From positions 62,001 to 126,000 of the forward strand of contig CAMJYM010000002.1 in assembly GCA_946220865.1 (NCBI GenBank): a stretch of 64,000 nucleotides of DNA. The letters run 5' to 3'. The translations under genes were made by a program, and so were the position numbers. The notes beneath the pieces are model-generated. The model saw only the letters and a program-made list of their open reading frames with translations. It had not been told where the DNA came from and ran no database searches. This DNA is from an uncultured Clostridia bacterium. GTDB taxonomy: Bacteria; Bacillota; Clostridia; Saccharofermentanales; DTU023. Below, piece after piece: positions 26,070-34,491 of this stretch (its first letter is position 1; each line of letters starts with the position of its first letter).

Positions 26070-26981
26070 CTAAAAGCTGGCGCCACCTCCGCCATGCGTG
26101 CCGCCGCTGGAGCCAATATGCGTACTGCTGCGGCCAGAAGAACCAGAGAACCCTCCCGATGAACTTTCCTTGACAATGGGAATCACCTGAACCCTGGTGT
26201 CGATAAGTTCGTCATCCAGTTGATTCATCGAGACGATACCGTTGGCGGCAATGCTGTAATACAAAGGACGAAATTTCGACTTATAGTCTCTCTTTTTTTT
26301 CATAAAGAAGAGGCCACCGCTGCCCAGACCTCCCAAAGCGCCAAGACCCAGCTCTCCAGGATTGAGGTCACGTGGAAGCGGAACCGCCGCTTCTGTGCCT
26401 GGACGTGGAGCCCTGGGGTCAAAATCGAGATAAGTTCCCTCTTCTCTGAACTGATTAGCCTGGACGCCGCGCGCAAGGAAACCTTCGGTCTTAGCGAACA
26501 TCTTTCTCGCCATCGCCGCGACATCGCCCGCTTTCAGATCGGGCAGACCCGCGTCGAGGATCTCCTGGATATAAAGGTCGGGCAGAATGTCGATCAAGCG
26601 ACCCGATGTGGAAAAATAAAGCTGCCGGTGTTCGAGGTCCAGCACAATGACACCGCCATCCGCATTGATGCGTCCCATCCACTCATCGAAAAAATCGTCC
26701 GCATAGTCCATCGTCGATTTTCCCTCGGTATCCTCGGTCGTCACGAGGAGAATGTCCTGCTGGTATTCTTTGGCGATCTGAGCCGTTCTCTCTTCGAATT
26801 CAACCCTCTCCTCTACGCTCAGTTTTTCGGCAAAGTCAAAGACACGCTGAGCGCGACACTCGGCTTCTTCCGCCAGAACAGGCCGGCAGGCAGACAACAG
26901 TGAGATGCTGAGCAGGACGAGCATCATCATCAGGAGAGTCCGGACAATCCAGCCCGGCCTTTGTTTTCTCAACGCTTTCAT
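26070..26981 (-). CDS. TPM-domain membrane protein (YdjH/YgcG-like)
   Basis: 303 residues. N-terminal signal (LVLLSISLLSAC, a possible lipobox) then a TPM domain at about 40-175 with VFDFAEKLSVEERVEFEE and GGVIVLDLEHRQLYFSTSGR. A Gly-rich hydrophobic stretch near residue 215 may span the membrane. The C-terminus is Ser/Gly-rich and ends GGGGASF, as often seen in YgcG-type proteins. It is the last gene of a three-gene unit with an SPFH protein and a zinc-ribbon protein, 15 bp after the latter. In B. subtilis the YdjG, YdjH and YdjI proteins work together at the membrane with PspA; a similar membrane-stress role is inferred here. Confidence 0.8.
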   Translation of the reverse strand: MKALRKQRPGWIVRTLLMMMLVLLSISLLSACRPVLAEEAECRAQRVFDFAEKLSVEERVEFEERTAQIAKEYQQDILLVTTEDTEGKSTMDYADDFFDEWMGRINADGGVIVLDLEHRQLYFSTSGRLIDILPDLYIQEILDAGLPDLKAGDVAAMARKMFAKTEGFLARGVQANQFREEGTYLDFDPRAPRPGTEAAVPLPRDLNPGELGLGALGGLGSGGLFFMKKKRDYKSKFRPLYYSIAANGIVSMNQLDDELIDTRVQVIPIVKESSSGGFSGSSGRSSTHIGSSGGTHGGGGASF

Positions 26982-26996
26982 ATCGGTTCCCTCTCC

Positions 26997-28118
26997 TTAA
27001 AAGAAATAGTACAAAAGCAGCAGGAGCAGGATCACGACCAGAAGACCAATGCCCAGGCTGCTCAGGCCAAGTTTTTTCTGATCCAGCGGCAGCTCGCCAA
27101 AGGCCTCGCCGGTCTGTCCGTTCAGCGCGTAGACATAAGTTTTTCCAACGAATTTATAGGTCATGATCCAGACAGGCAGTAAGACGGTGAGCGGCTTATC
27201 CACCTTATTGACGTGCTCATCTCTGTCCAGCCTTACTTTGTCAAAACGGTCCATGCTCTGCCTGGCGATTTCAGTTCCATAGGCTTCCATGCGCTGCTCA
27301 AACCGGGCGCGCACTTCGTCCTCATTCACCGTGCGCGTCTCCGCAAAAAAGCCGCTGAGGTAGGGTAGCGCAAAGGGTTTAAGTTCCTCCAGCTGATACC
27401 TGGCGACACTCTCGACAAGTTCAGGATCCACTTTATCCGATTTAAGATAGGCCATTTCCAGCATATTGGGCAGTTTTACCTCGCCCTGACGGCTGAAGCG
27501 ATAAACGGAGGTCGTAATGCGCTCTTCATTCGAAAAGCGCCTGCTCTCCGAAATTTCACCCTGACCCTGCAAATCCAGCTCTACTGTGCCCTCTGCCAGC
27601 CAGAAAGGCAGGTAGATGCCCGTCAGCTTTTCCAGCTGAGACCGGCTGGTAAAGGCCCTCGGAACATAAGTCTTTTTACCGGCCCAGGAGAGCAGTATCT
27701 TTTCCGCCTCCTCCCGGCTGATCTTAAAAGGCAGAATGAACTGCGGCTGAAATTCGCCCGATACCCTATCCTCGAGAATGATGGGATTATGGCAGTAGTA
27801 GCAGCTCGTCGCCGCCGTTGTATCGTCGGTCACCACCTCGGCCCCGCAGCTCTGGCAGTGATAGCTGCGCATACAGGCCTTTTCGGAACTGGAGGGACCC
27901 TGCTCAGCAGACTGTTCCGTGCCTTCACCGCCCATCTGGCGCTGCCTGCGTTCGGCTTCGCGCGCCGTGGCCGCCTCTCGCCCCCTGGCATTAAAGGCTT
28001 CGACCTCTTCAACCGTAAAGTGACTGCGGCAAAAATCACAGTTCACCTGAGCACTTTCCGGTGAAAAGCTGAGGGGTGCGCCGCAATTGGGGCATTTGTA
28101 ACTAACAGTGCTCATCAC
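26997..28118 (-). CDS. Zinc-ribbon membrane protein (YdjG-like, TFIIB-type ribbon)
   Basis: 373 residues. Two zinc ribbons open the protein: CPNCG with CDFC (about residues 9-32) and CQSCG with CYYC (about 90-115). A charged linker rich in Arg/Glu/Gln lies between them. A soluble central domain contains LTGIYLPFWLAEG and PVWIMTYKFVGKTYVYALNGQTG, and one hydrophobic C-terminal span of about 20 residues ends in LLYYFF. This is the layout of tail-anchored zinc-ribbon proteins such as YdjG. It sits between the SPFH and TPM genes in one minus-strand unit. A role in holding the SPFH protein at the membrane is inferred. Confidence 0.8.
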   Translation of the reverse strand: MMSTVSYKCPNCGAPLSFSPESAQVNCDFCRSHFTVEEVEAFNARGREAATAREAERRQRQMGGEGTEQSAEQGPSSSEKACMRSYHCQSCGAEVVTDDTTAATSCYYCHNPIILEDRVSGEFQPQFILPFKISREEAEKILLSWAGKKTYVPRAFTSRSQLEKLTGIYLPFWLAEGTVELDLQGQGEISESRRFSNEERITTSVYRFSRQGEVKLPNMLEMAYLKSDKVDPELVESVARYQLEELKPFALPYLSGFFAETRTVNEDEVRARFEQRMEAYGTEIARQSMDRFDKVRLDRDEHVNKVDKPLTVLLPVWIMTYKFVGKTYVYALNGQTGEAFGELPLDQKKLGLSSLGIGLLVVILLLLLLYYFF

Positions 28119-28183
28119 ATGACTCCTGTAACATCTACAGCCTGGCTCTCAACTCGCGGCCTCTTCACCTGTTTTGCTCTGGC

Positions 28184-29416
28184 TTAATCCAGCTTTTGCC
28201 CGCATTCAGGGCAGAATTTAGGTCTGGGTTCGCCCAGTGCATGGCCACAGTTCGGGCAGAATCCTCCGACCTGGGCTTCGGGACGTTTCGCGCCACAGTT
28301 AGAACAGAATTTTCCACCCGCGTTTTGAGCCTGGCATTGGGGGCAAGTCCAGACATCTGCAGCAGCGGCGTTCGCTGCAGCGCCGCCGTGCTGACCGGCT
28401 CCATTCCCGGCTTCCCGCTGCATCTGAGCCTGATTGGCCTGAGAGGCCATGCCCATCATGTTGCCTCCGGCATTCATGCCGATACCCATGCCCATAAAGG
28501 TCGCTCCAGCTCCGGCCTCGTTGGAGCCTGCTGCCTCGAGGCCGCGGGCGATAGAACCCTGCACATAGCCTTCGCGCACATTGGGATCACCCAGCATCGC
28601 GCCTTTGTTGCGCATATTGATGAGTTCTTTGGATTCATCATCATAGCTGATGCTGCTGATGCCGACGGAAACGACCTCAATGCCGCGCAGTTTCGTCCAG
28701 TCCTCATCCAGCGTGTTGTCCATATAGCGCGAAAGTTCGCGCATTTTAGAGGTCACCTGAGAAATACGAATGCCATCGACGGACATCTGATTCATCGAGC
28801 TTTGCAGAGCCTCCAGAAATTCCGCGAGGTACTGCTCGTTGATCTCGTCGATGTGGACGTTGCGGGCGTTGCGCGGCAGGGCCTGCTGGTAAAAGAGAAT
28901 CGGATCCACCACGCGGATCGAATAGGTGCCAAAGCAGCGCAGAAAGAGTTCCGCGTTGTAGAAATTATCAAAATATTGCAGGGGGTTCGGCGTACCAAAT
29001 TTAATGCCTTTGATTTCCTGCAGATTGATGTAGTACACGACCTGTTTCGTGGGGTTTGCGCCGCCAAATTTAAAACGCTGCCAGCTCTCCTTCACCGAGT
29101 CCTTCAAGGAGCCGTTAAAAAGCGAGGGCAATGAGGAATTATCCACTTTAAAAACACCGGGTTCTGCAGCATAATCCACGATTTTGCCATTATCGACGAG
29201 TAGAGCCGCCTGCATATCGTAGACATGGATCAGCGAGCCATTGGAAATGGCATCCTCTGTCCCCCGGGTGTTACTGTCACGGCGGTCGCCTTTGCGCACC
29301 CGCACCCCTTCACAGCACACCACGCCCTCGCCCATTTCGGCAGGCTCGATAGCCTCCAGCCACTGGTCGCCCAGGCTGCCACCCACGGCGCCCGCAAATG
29401 CTTTAATAAGTCCCAT
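28184..29416 (-). CDS. SPFH-domain protein with C-terminal zinc ribbons (YdjI-like)
   Basis: 410 residues. The N-terminal two-thirds is an SPFH/band-7-like domain of the YdjI (virion-core-like) type: ALLVDNGKIVDY, then YINLQEIKGIKFGTPNPLQY, then VDPILFYQQALPRNAR. A Gly/Ala/Gln/Met-rich linker (about 275-345) leads to paired CxxC ribbons at the C-terminus (CPQCQ..CSNCG, CPNCG..CPECG). SPFH proteins form membrane scaffolds. The ATG at 29416 follows GGGAGG by 5-7 bases and begins MGLIKAFAGAVGG, a typical amphipathic start; the in-frame upstream start at 29437 is rejected. First gene of the SPFH / zinc-ribbon / TPM unit. Confidence 0.87.
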   Translation of the reverse strand: MGLIKAFAGAVGGSLGDQWLEAIEPAEMGEGVVCCEGVRVRKGDRRDSNTRGTEDAISNGSLIHVYDMQAALLVDNGKIVDYAAEPGVFKVDNSSLPSLFNGSLKDSVKESWQRFKFGGANPTKQVVYYINLQEIKGIKFGTPNPLQYFDNFYNAELFLRCFGTYSIRVVDPILFYQQALPRNARNVHIDEINEQYLAEFLEALQSSMNQMSVDGIRISQVTSKMRELSRYMDNTLDEDWTKLRGIEVVSVGISSISYDDESKELINMRNKGAMLGDPNVREGYVQGSIARGLEAAGSNEAGAGATFMGMGIGMNAGGNMMGMASQANQAQMQREAGNGAGQHGGAAANAAAADVWTCPQCQAQNAGGKFCSNCGAKRPEAQVGGFCPNCGHALGEPRPKFCPECGQKLD

Positions 29417-29835
29417 CTTAAACCTCCCAAATTGCACAGGGCGGCCACCTGTGGCCGTCGTTAAAAGGCAACAATAATAATTTTAATCATAATAACAAAA
29501 AGCTTTTCACATTGCAGTAAATCCCACGTTGTAGAAAATCAACTTCAAAGAAAAACACGCTGCGGAAAGGCTCCCGCAGCAGAAATATCGCGTTGTAAAA
29601 ATAGCCTGCCGCAGGGAGCTCATGTCGCAAAGATGCCTTCGTCAGAGCTTTTATACCATCGTTAAAAAGCTTGCAGGCACTCATCAAAGCCTTTAAACCT
29701 TCGACAAAGCCAGTATAATTATTGTCAAAACCTTCAAAATTGTTTGAGAGTTCTGTTTTTTTGTCGTGAAAAGCGTATAATGAACGAAGTTAGACGAAAT
29801 ATGTCCACTTTGATAAGTTGATAAGGAGGATTGCT
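29417..29835. other. Divergent intergenic region before the ACAD fusion gene
   Basis: 419 bp. Two TATAAT boxes are seen on the plus strand (29714-29719 and 29776-29781) but neither has a good -35 at normal spacing. The nearer one, about 55 bp from the ATG, is the better candidate for the acyl-CoA dehydrogenase operon. AGGAGGA lies before the ATG. No further gene is supported. Confidence 0.45.
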
Positions 29836-31752
29836 ATGCTGTATCAATGCACTGAAGCGCATGAAGCGTTCCGGAAGAAGGTTCGCAGCTTTGCTGAAGG
29901 AGAAATCAAGTCACTCGCTTTCAGCCTGGATCAGAACGATCAGTTCCCGGACGAGATCGTCAAAAAGATGGGTGAGCTCGGCCTGATGGGGATTCCCTAT
30001 CCGAAGGAATATGGCGGCGCCGGCCTCGATGCCATTTACTACGCCATCGCCGTTGAAGAACTCTCCCGCGTGGATGGCGGGGTCGGCGTGATCTGCTCCG
30101 CCCACACCTCACTCGGCAGCTATCCTATCGCCGCCTTCGGCACGGAAGAGCAGAAAAAGAAATATCTGACTCCCCTGGCCAAAGGTGAAAAGCTCGGTGC
30201 TTTCGGTCTGACCGAGCCCAATGCCGGCTCCGACGCCGGCGGCACAGAAACGATTGCCGAACTCGACGGGGACTACTATATCCTTAACGGCGGCAAAGTT
30301 TTCATCACGAACGCACCCAAAGCCGACACTTATGTCGTTTTTGCCGTGACCACTCCGGGCATCGGCGTCAAAGGCATTTCCGCCTTCATTGTAGAAAAAG
30401 GCTGGGAGGGGTTCAGCTTCAGCGATCCCTACGACAAGATGGGCATCCGCTCCTCCTCTACAGCTGAACTTATGTTCAACAACGTCAAAGTGCCTAAGGA
30501 AAACCTGCTCGGCAAAGAGGGCCAGGGCTTCCGCATTGCCATGGAGACCCTCGATGGCGGCCGTATCGGCATTGCCTCTCAGGCTCTCGGCATCGGCCAG
30601 GGCGCCTATGAAGCGGCTCTCGCTTACGCCAAAGAGCGCGTCCAATTTGGCAAACCCATCGCCTTCCAGCAAAACCTCAGCTTTAAGCTCGCCGATATGG
30701 CGACCCAGCTGCGTGCTTCCCGCCTGATGATCTACTCCGCAGCCGAGCTGAAGAGCAATCACCAGCCTTACAGCATGGAAGCCGCCATGGCCAAACTTTA
30801 TGCCTCCGACTGCACCCACAAGATTGTCGACGAAGCCCTGCAAATTCATGGCGGCAGCGGCTTCATCAAGGGCATTGATGTCGAGCGCTTCTATCGCGAC
30901 GCCAAGATCACGATGATCTACGAAGGCACCAACGAAATCATGCGGCTCGTCATTGCCAATCACATCATTGGCCGCCCGCCGAAAAAGGCCAGGGCTGTCG
31001 TTGAAAAAGCTGAGCCCATTACCGGCATCCGCAAAAACCAGATTTTCACAGGTACGCCCCAGGAAGCTGTCAACCAGCTCGTCGCCGCTCTGAAAAAAGA
31101 CGGTTATGACTTCAGCGTCGGCATTCCTGTCGATACCCCCATCGTCGATGCCGAACGTGTCGTCTCTGTCGGCAAGGGCATTGGTGACAAGGCCAACATG
31201 GACGTTGCGAGAAAGCTCGCTCACGCGGCTGGCGCGGCCCTCGGCTCCTCCCGTCCCGTCGCCGAAACGCTGAAATACCTCCCGCTCAACCGTTATGTCG
31301 GCATGTCCGGCCAGAAATTCCGCGGTAACCTCTACTTTGCCCTCGGTATCTCCGGCGCCAACCAGCACCTCCGTGGCATTAAGGATGCCAGCACGATCGT
31401 CGCCATCAACACCAACGCAGGCGCACCCATTTTCAAGAACTGCGATTACGGCATCGTCGGCGATATGCACGAGATCATGCCGCTGCTTATTAAAGCCTTT
31501 GGCGAAGGCGAGAAGAAGCCCGCTCCGGCCTTCAAGCGCAAGAGAAGAGTCCTGCCGAAGAAGCTGGCTCCTGTCGGCGTCTGGGTCTGCATGGGCTGCG
31601 GACACGAGTACGATCCCAAATACGGCGATCCCGAAAACGGCGTCGCACCAGGTACCGAATTTGAGCGCATCCCGGACGACTGGGTCTGCCCCGAATGCAA
31701 CAAGGAAAAATCGCACTACATTAAAGTTCAGTTCCAGAAGAACCGCAGCTAA
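29836..31752 (+). CDS. Acyl-CoA dehydrogenase / ETF-alpha FAD domain / rubredoxin fusion
   Basis: 638 residues in three modules. Residues 1 to about 382 are a complete acyl-CoA dehydrogenase: GLTEPNAGSDAGG, the FAD-site RVQFGKPIAFQQN, and MIYEGTNEIMR with probable catalytic base E363. Residues about 400-555 match the C-terminal FAD domain of ETF-alpha: SSRPVAE (471-477), YVGMSGQKFRGNLYFALG and GISGANQHL (504-512), then APIFKNCDYGIVGD. The N-terminal ETF-alpha half and any ETF-beta are absent. After a basic linker (about 556-580), residues 582-638 are a full rubredoxin with C585, C588, C618 and C621 and YDPKYGDPENG between. This would carry electrons from acyl-CoA through two flavins to one Fe(Cys)4 centre. 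AAGGAGG before the ATG at 29836 fixes the start; fprA follows 31 bp later. Confidence 0.9.
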   Translation: MLYQCTEAHEAFRKKVRSFAEGEIKSLAFSLDQNDQFPDEIVKKMGELGLMGIPYPKEYGGAGLDAIYYAIAVEELSRVDGGVGVICSAHTSLGSYPIAAFGTEEQKKKYLTPLAKGEKLGAFGLTEPNAGSDAGGTETIAELDGDYYILNGGKVFITNAPKADTYVVFAVTTPGIGVKGISAFIVEKGWEGFSFSDPYDKMGIRSSSTAELMFNNVKVPKENLLGKEGQGFRIAMETLDGGRIGIASQALGIGQGAYEAALAYAKERVQFGKPIAFQQNLSFKLADMATQLRASRLMIYSAAELKSNHQPYSMEAAMAKLYASDCTHKIVDEALQIHGGSGFIKGIDVERFYRDAKITMIYEGTNEIMRLVIANHIIGRPPKKARAVVEKAEPITGIRKNQIFTGTPQEAVNQLVAALKKDGYDFSVGIPVDTPIVDAERVVSVGKGIGDKANMDVARKLAHAAGAALGSSRPVAETLKYLPLNRYVGMSGQKFRGNLYFALGISGANQHLRGIKDASTIVAINTNAGAPIFKNCDYGIVGDMHEIMPLLIKAFGEGEKKPAPAFKRKRRVLPKKLAPVGVWVCMGCGHEYDPKYGDPENGVAPGTEFERIPDDWVCPECNKEKSHYIKVQFQKNRS

Positions 31753-31783
31753 TTGAGCACAGCAAATTGAGAAAGGAAATCTT

Positions 31784-33004
31784 ATGAACAACGTTCGCAA
31801 AGTCTGTGATGATCTTTACTGGGTCGGTGCCAATGACCACCGCACCGCCCTTTTCGAAAACATTTTCCCCATCCCCCGCGGCGTGTCCTACAACTCCTAC
31901 GTGCTGCTGGACGAAAAAACCGCGGTCTTCGATTCCGTCGACTGGAATTATGGCAATGAGTACCTGCACAATGTTGAAGAGACCCTTGCTGGCCGTCCAC
32001 TCGATTACATCATCGTCAACCATATGGAGCCGGATCACTGTGCCTCCATCGGCCTGATTCATCAAGTCCATCCGGAAGCCACCATTGTCTCCACCGAGCA
32101 GGCCTTCCAGATGATGGATCAATTCCAGTTTGATTTTGGCGATGCGAAAAAGCAGGTTGTCAATGAATTTGACACCCTCTCGCTCGGCAAACACAATCTG
32201 CTCTTTGTCTACGCCCCCATGGTTCACTGGCCCGAGGTCATGATGACCTTTGACACGACCAATGGCGTGCTCTTCTCGGCCGACGCTTTCGGCACCTTCG
32301 GCGCTCTGGACGGCGTGCTCTTCAACGACGAAGTCAACTTTGAGCGCGACTGGCTGCCCGATGCCCGCCGTTACCTCACCAACATCGTTGGCAAGTACGG
32401 ACCGCAAGTTCAGGCCATTCTCGCCAAAGCCGGCACCATCGACATCAAAATGCTCTGCCCGCTGCACGGTCCGGTCTGGAGAAGCAATCTCGGCTGGTTC
32501 ATCGACAAATACGACAAATGGAGCAAATACGAACCCGAAGAAAAGGGCGTCATGATCGCTTATGCCTCCATGTACGGCCACACGGCCTACACGGCCCAGG
32601 TTCTCGCCTCTCTGCTGCATGAGCGCGGCGTGCACAATGTCGTCGTCTACGACGTCTCCAACACCCATATGTCGCAGCTCGTTTCCGAGACCTTCCGTCT
32701 CAGTCATGTCGTGCTGGCCTCAGTGACCTACAACCTCGGCATCTACCCCATCATGCACAACTACCTCATGGATCTGGCCGCCCTCAACGTGCAGAACCGC
32801 ACCTTCGCCCTGATTGAAAACGGCACCTGGGCCGCTAAATCCGGCGACCTCATGGAAGAACTGCTCAACACGCAGTGCAAGACCATGGACATCATGAGTG
32901 ACCGTGTCACCGTCAATTCCGCCCTCAACGAAGGCAATCGCAGCGACATGGAAGCCCTTGCCGACGCCCTCGCCGAAGACATCCTCGGCAAAAAGAGCAA
33001 GTAA
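31784..33004 (+). CDS. fprA: A-type flavodiiron protein (O2 / NO reductase)
   Basis: 406 residues: an N-terminal metallo-beta-lactamase-like diiron domain and a C-terminal flavodoxin domain. All six diiron ligands are present: H80, E82, D84, H85 (VNHMEPDHC), H148 (MVHWPE), D167 (FSADAFG) and H228 (CPLHGP). FMN binding is shown by IAYASMYGHTAYTAQ and the later SVTYNLGIYP. Family members reduce O2 to water and/or NO to N2O in anaerobes, taking electrons from rubredoxin. The upstream gene, 31 bp away, ends in a rubredoxin domain, so the electron donor is probably that fusion protein. AAAGGA is well placed before the ATG. A terminator follows at 33032. Confidence 0.95.
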   Translation: MNNVRKVCDDLYWVGANDHRTALFENIFPIPRGVSYNSYVLLDEKTAVFDSVDWNYGNEYLHNVEETLAGRPLDYIIVNHMEPDHCASIGLIHQVHPEATIVSTEQAFQMMDQFQFDFGDAKKQVVNEFDTLSLGKHNLLFVYAPMVHWPEVMMTFDTTNGVLFSADAFGTFGALDGVLFNDEVNFERDWLPDARRYLTNIVGKYGPQVQAILAKAGTIDIKMLCPLHGPVWRSNLGWFIDKYDKWSKYEPEEKGVMIAYASMYGHTAYTAQVLASLLHERGVHNVVVYDVSNTHMSQLVSETFRLSHVVLASVTYNLGIYPIMHNYLMDLAALNVQNRTFALIENGTWAAKSGDLMEELLNTQCKTMDIMSDRVTVNSALNEGNRSDMEALADALAEDILGKKSK

Positions 33005-34109
33005 GCCTCAGCCTCCATAAAGCTGAACAAAAGGACTGTCCCTCAAAAACACGAAAGTGCTGAGGGGCAGTCCTCTTTTTATGCACGGCAATCTCAGACT
33101 GCCCCCTTACGCAATCAATGGAAAAAATATTGTGGTAACAATAGTTTTTTAATGAAGAACTCTTATCTCGCGTCATGTCAAAGGCTCCGTCAAAAGCCAG
33201 ATAAGTCTGTGAAAGGGGTACATAAAGAATTTCTATTTCATAACCTTCCTCTAATTCAATGAACAAGTGGAAGTTCCCTTTTTGCAAGTTCGCAGCAGTC
33301 TTATCATCTTCGGACAGCGCCTCAATCTCACCCTCTGTGCCTATTATCTCAGAGCGTAAGCTAATGCTTTCTTCGGTCACTTTACTGAAGTCGTAAGATT
33401 CACGTTTCAACTGGCTGACTTTTTCATGATTACTGGGTAAACCTTGCCATCTTAAGTCATTTAAAACCTGCTGCAAACGTTGACATTGTTTGTCGTAACC
33501 TATATTTTTGCAATCCCTGATATTTTCTATTATTTTCACAATTGTATTTTGTTCTTTGATCAGGCGGATCAGTGAACCGTCCTGACCTCGAACCTCAATT
33601 TTTATCACCTTTTGTGGACATTCGTACTTCATTAATGCAGCATTAATGGTGGTTCCCTCCGGGATGCTGATCTTATATCCCTTTGTGCATATGAGGTGAT
33701 ATGAGCCTTGGTTCTTCAATATAAGAATCGCATTGCTCCTGGGATAATTTGCATAACGATATACTTTACTTCCTACTAGTTCCCGACACGCTCCTACTGG
33801 TGCGCTCGTGACATCTCCAACATATTCCCCGATATCCTTATCACATATTGAAATATCTTCTTCTCTTAAAGGCAGATTAAACCGAAGTCGATCTTCACGA
33901 GTGGCCACACGATATTCCAGGTCATCAAGATGATCAATATGAAGAGGACCTATCCCTGACGGGAGTACCAAATCCTTGTCGCACAAAAGCATGGTGTCGG
34001 AATGATGATGACAGGATGTACAAATTTCCTCAAACAAAATAAAGAGTGCCCCCAAGGCTATGAGAAAACATATAAATAATAAGATGCGTTTTGAACCTTG
34101 TTTTATCAT
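32925..34109 (-). CDS. Orphan membrane-anchored protein, 3' end doubtful
   Basis: About 394 residues if started at the ATG at 34109; not recognised. One N-terminal membrane span (RILLFICFLIALGALFILF) is followed by a Cys/His patch (CTSCHHH) and a polar, mostly soluble region facing outside. No catalytic motif is apparent. The last 50 or so residues, from about position 33080 onward, are encoded by the inverted fprA terminator and then by the antisense strand of fprA, so the native stop was probably lost or lies in a frameshifted form. The start lacks a ribosome binding site, but it lies 7 bp after the stop of a 41-residue peptide gene with a strong one, so coupled translation is likely. Composition is much more AT-rich than fprA. 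Confidence 0.5.
   Translation of the reverse strand: MIKQGSKRILLFICFLIALGALFILFEEICTSCHHHSDTMLLCDKDLVLPSGIGPLHIDHLDDLEYRVATREDRLRFNLPLREEDISICDKDIGEYVGDVTSAPVGACRELVGSKVYRYANYPRSNAILILKNQGSYHLICTKGYKISIPEGTTINAALMKYECPQKVIKIEVRGQDGSLIRLIKEQNTIVKIIENIRDCKNIGYDKQCQRLQQVLNDLRWQGLPSNHEKVSQLKRESYDFSKVTEESISLRSEIIGTEGEIEALSEDDKTAANLQKGNFHLFIELEEGYEIEILYVPLSQTYLAFDGAFDMTRDKSSSLKNYCYHNIFSIDCVRGQSEIAVHKKRTAPQHFRVFEGQSFCSALWRLRLTCSFCRGCLRRGRRQGLPCRCDCLR
33032..33080. terminator. Terminator after fprA
   Basis: AGGACTG followed by CCCTCA pairs with TGAGGG followed by CAGTCCT around a loop of about 16 bases, followed by CTTTTT. An orphan minus-strand frame runs through it. Confidence 0.85.
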
Positions 34110-34116
34110 ATATATT

Positions 34117-34242
34117 TTATATTCGTGAAAATAATGCTTTCTTAAAAAAGGTACATTCAGTAGCAGCTCTAACAACATGTTGTCCCGATCCAAATACGAC
34201 TAAAACGAGCAAAAAACAGAGAATAGCTCTAAATATTTTCAT
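34117..34242 (-). CDS. Small secreted peptide, 41 residues, unknown
   Basis: The frame starts at an ATG preceded by AGGAGGAGGG, 4 bases away, the strongest ribosome binding site in this part of the window. It encodes MKIFRAILCFLLVLVVFGSG, then QHVVRAA and a tail TECTFFKKALFSRI. The basic start, long hydrophobic core and AxA-like VRAA make it a plausible secretion signal that would release a basic peptide of about 14 residues with one cysteine. A promoter (34315-34344) lies about 65 bp upstream. The next gene starts 7 bp after its stop. It could be a signalling peptide, a toxin-like peptide or a leader; no family is recognised. Confidence 0.55.
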   Translation of the reverse strand: MKIFRAILCFLLVLVVFGSGQHVVRAATECTFFKKALFSRI

Positions 34243-34314
34243 TTTACCCTCCTCCTAAAATGTAAAAAAGCTTGCTAACATTTTGAAATACTTAACAATA
34301 AAATTTTAAAAAAT

Positions 34315-34344
34315 ATTATATACTATTTTATTATTTGCTGTCGA
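34315..34344 (-). promoter_or_regulatory. Promoter of the small peptide / orphan protein unit
   Basis: On the minus strand TCGACA (-35) and TATAAT (-10) are separated by 18 bp of AT-rich sequence. The -10 box is perfect and the -35 has 5 of 6 matches. Confidence 0.65.
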
Positions 34345-34420
34345 ATATAGCTTGGAACTCATCATTTTATGTTTCACAGCTGCTCAGGCAGTAGCAATAC
34401 TATTAAATTTCGTCTAAAAT

Positions 34421-34491
34421 GGAATCAGATTCCGGAATTGACGGAAAATTGAATGGGAATCTTAAATGAACCGAGCGTTGAATCAGATTCC
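34421..34491. repeat. Two copies of a palindrome before the AAA ATPase gene
   Basis: GAATCAGATTCC occurs at 34422-34433 (extended palindrome GGAATCAGATTCC from 34421) and at 34480-34491, 58 bp apart. The second copy ends 15 bp before the ATG of the ATPase gene. They look like operator sites, perhaps for autoregulation. Confidence 0.6.

Noticed and set aside
30109..31800. 563-codon open frame on the minus strand opposite the ACAD fusion gene
   Set aside because: It lies opposite a gene with clear motifs in every module and shows no family motif or ribosome binding site of its own; long antisense frames are expected from the strong codon bias of the sense gene.
31721..32707. 328-codon frame opposite fprA
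   Set aside because: Same cause: fprA is certain by all six metal ligands, and the antisense frame has no motif, start signal or separate promoter.
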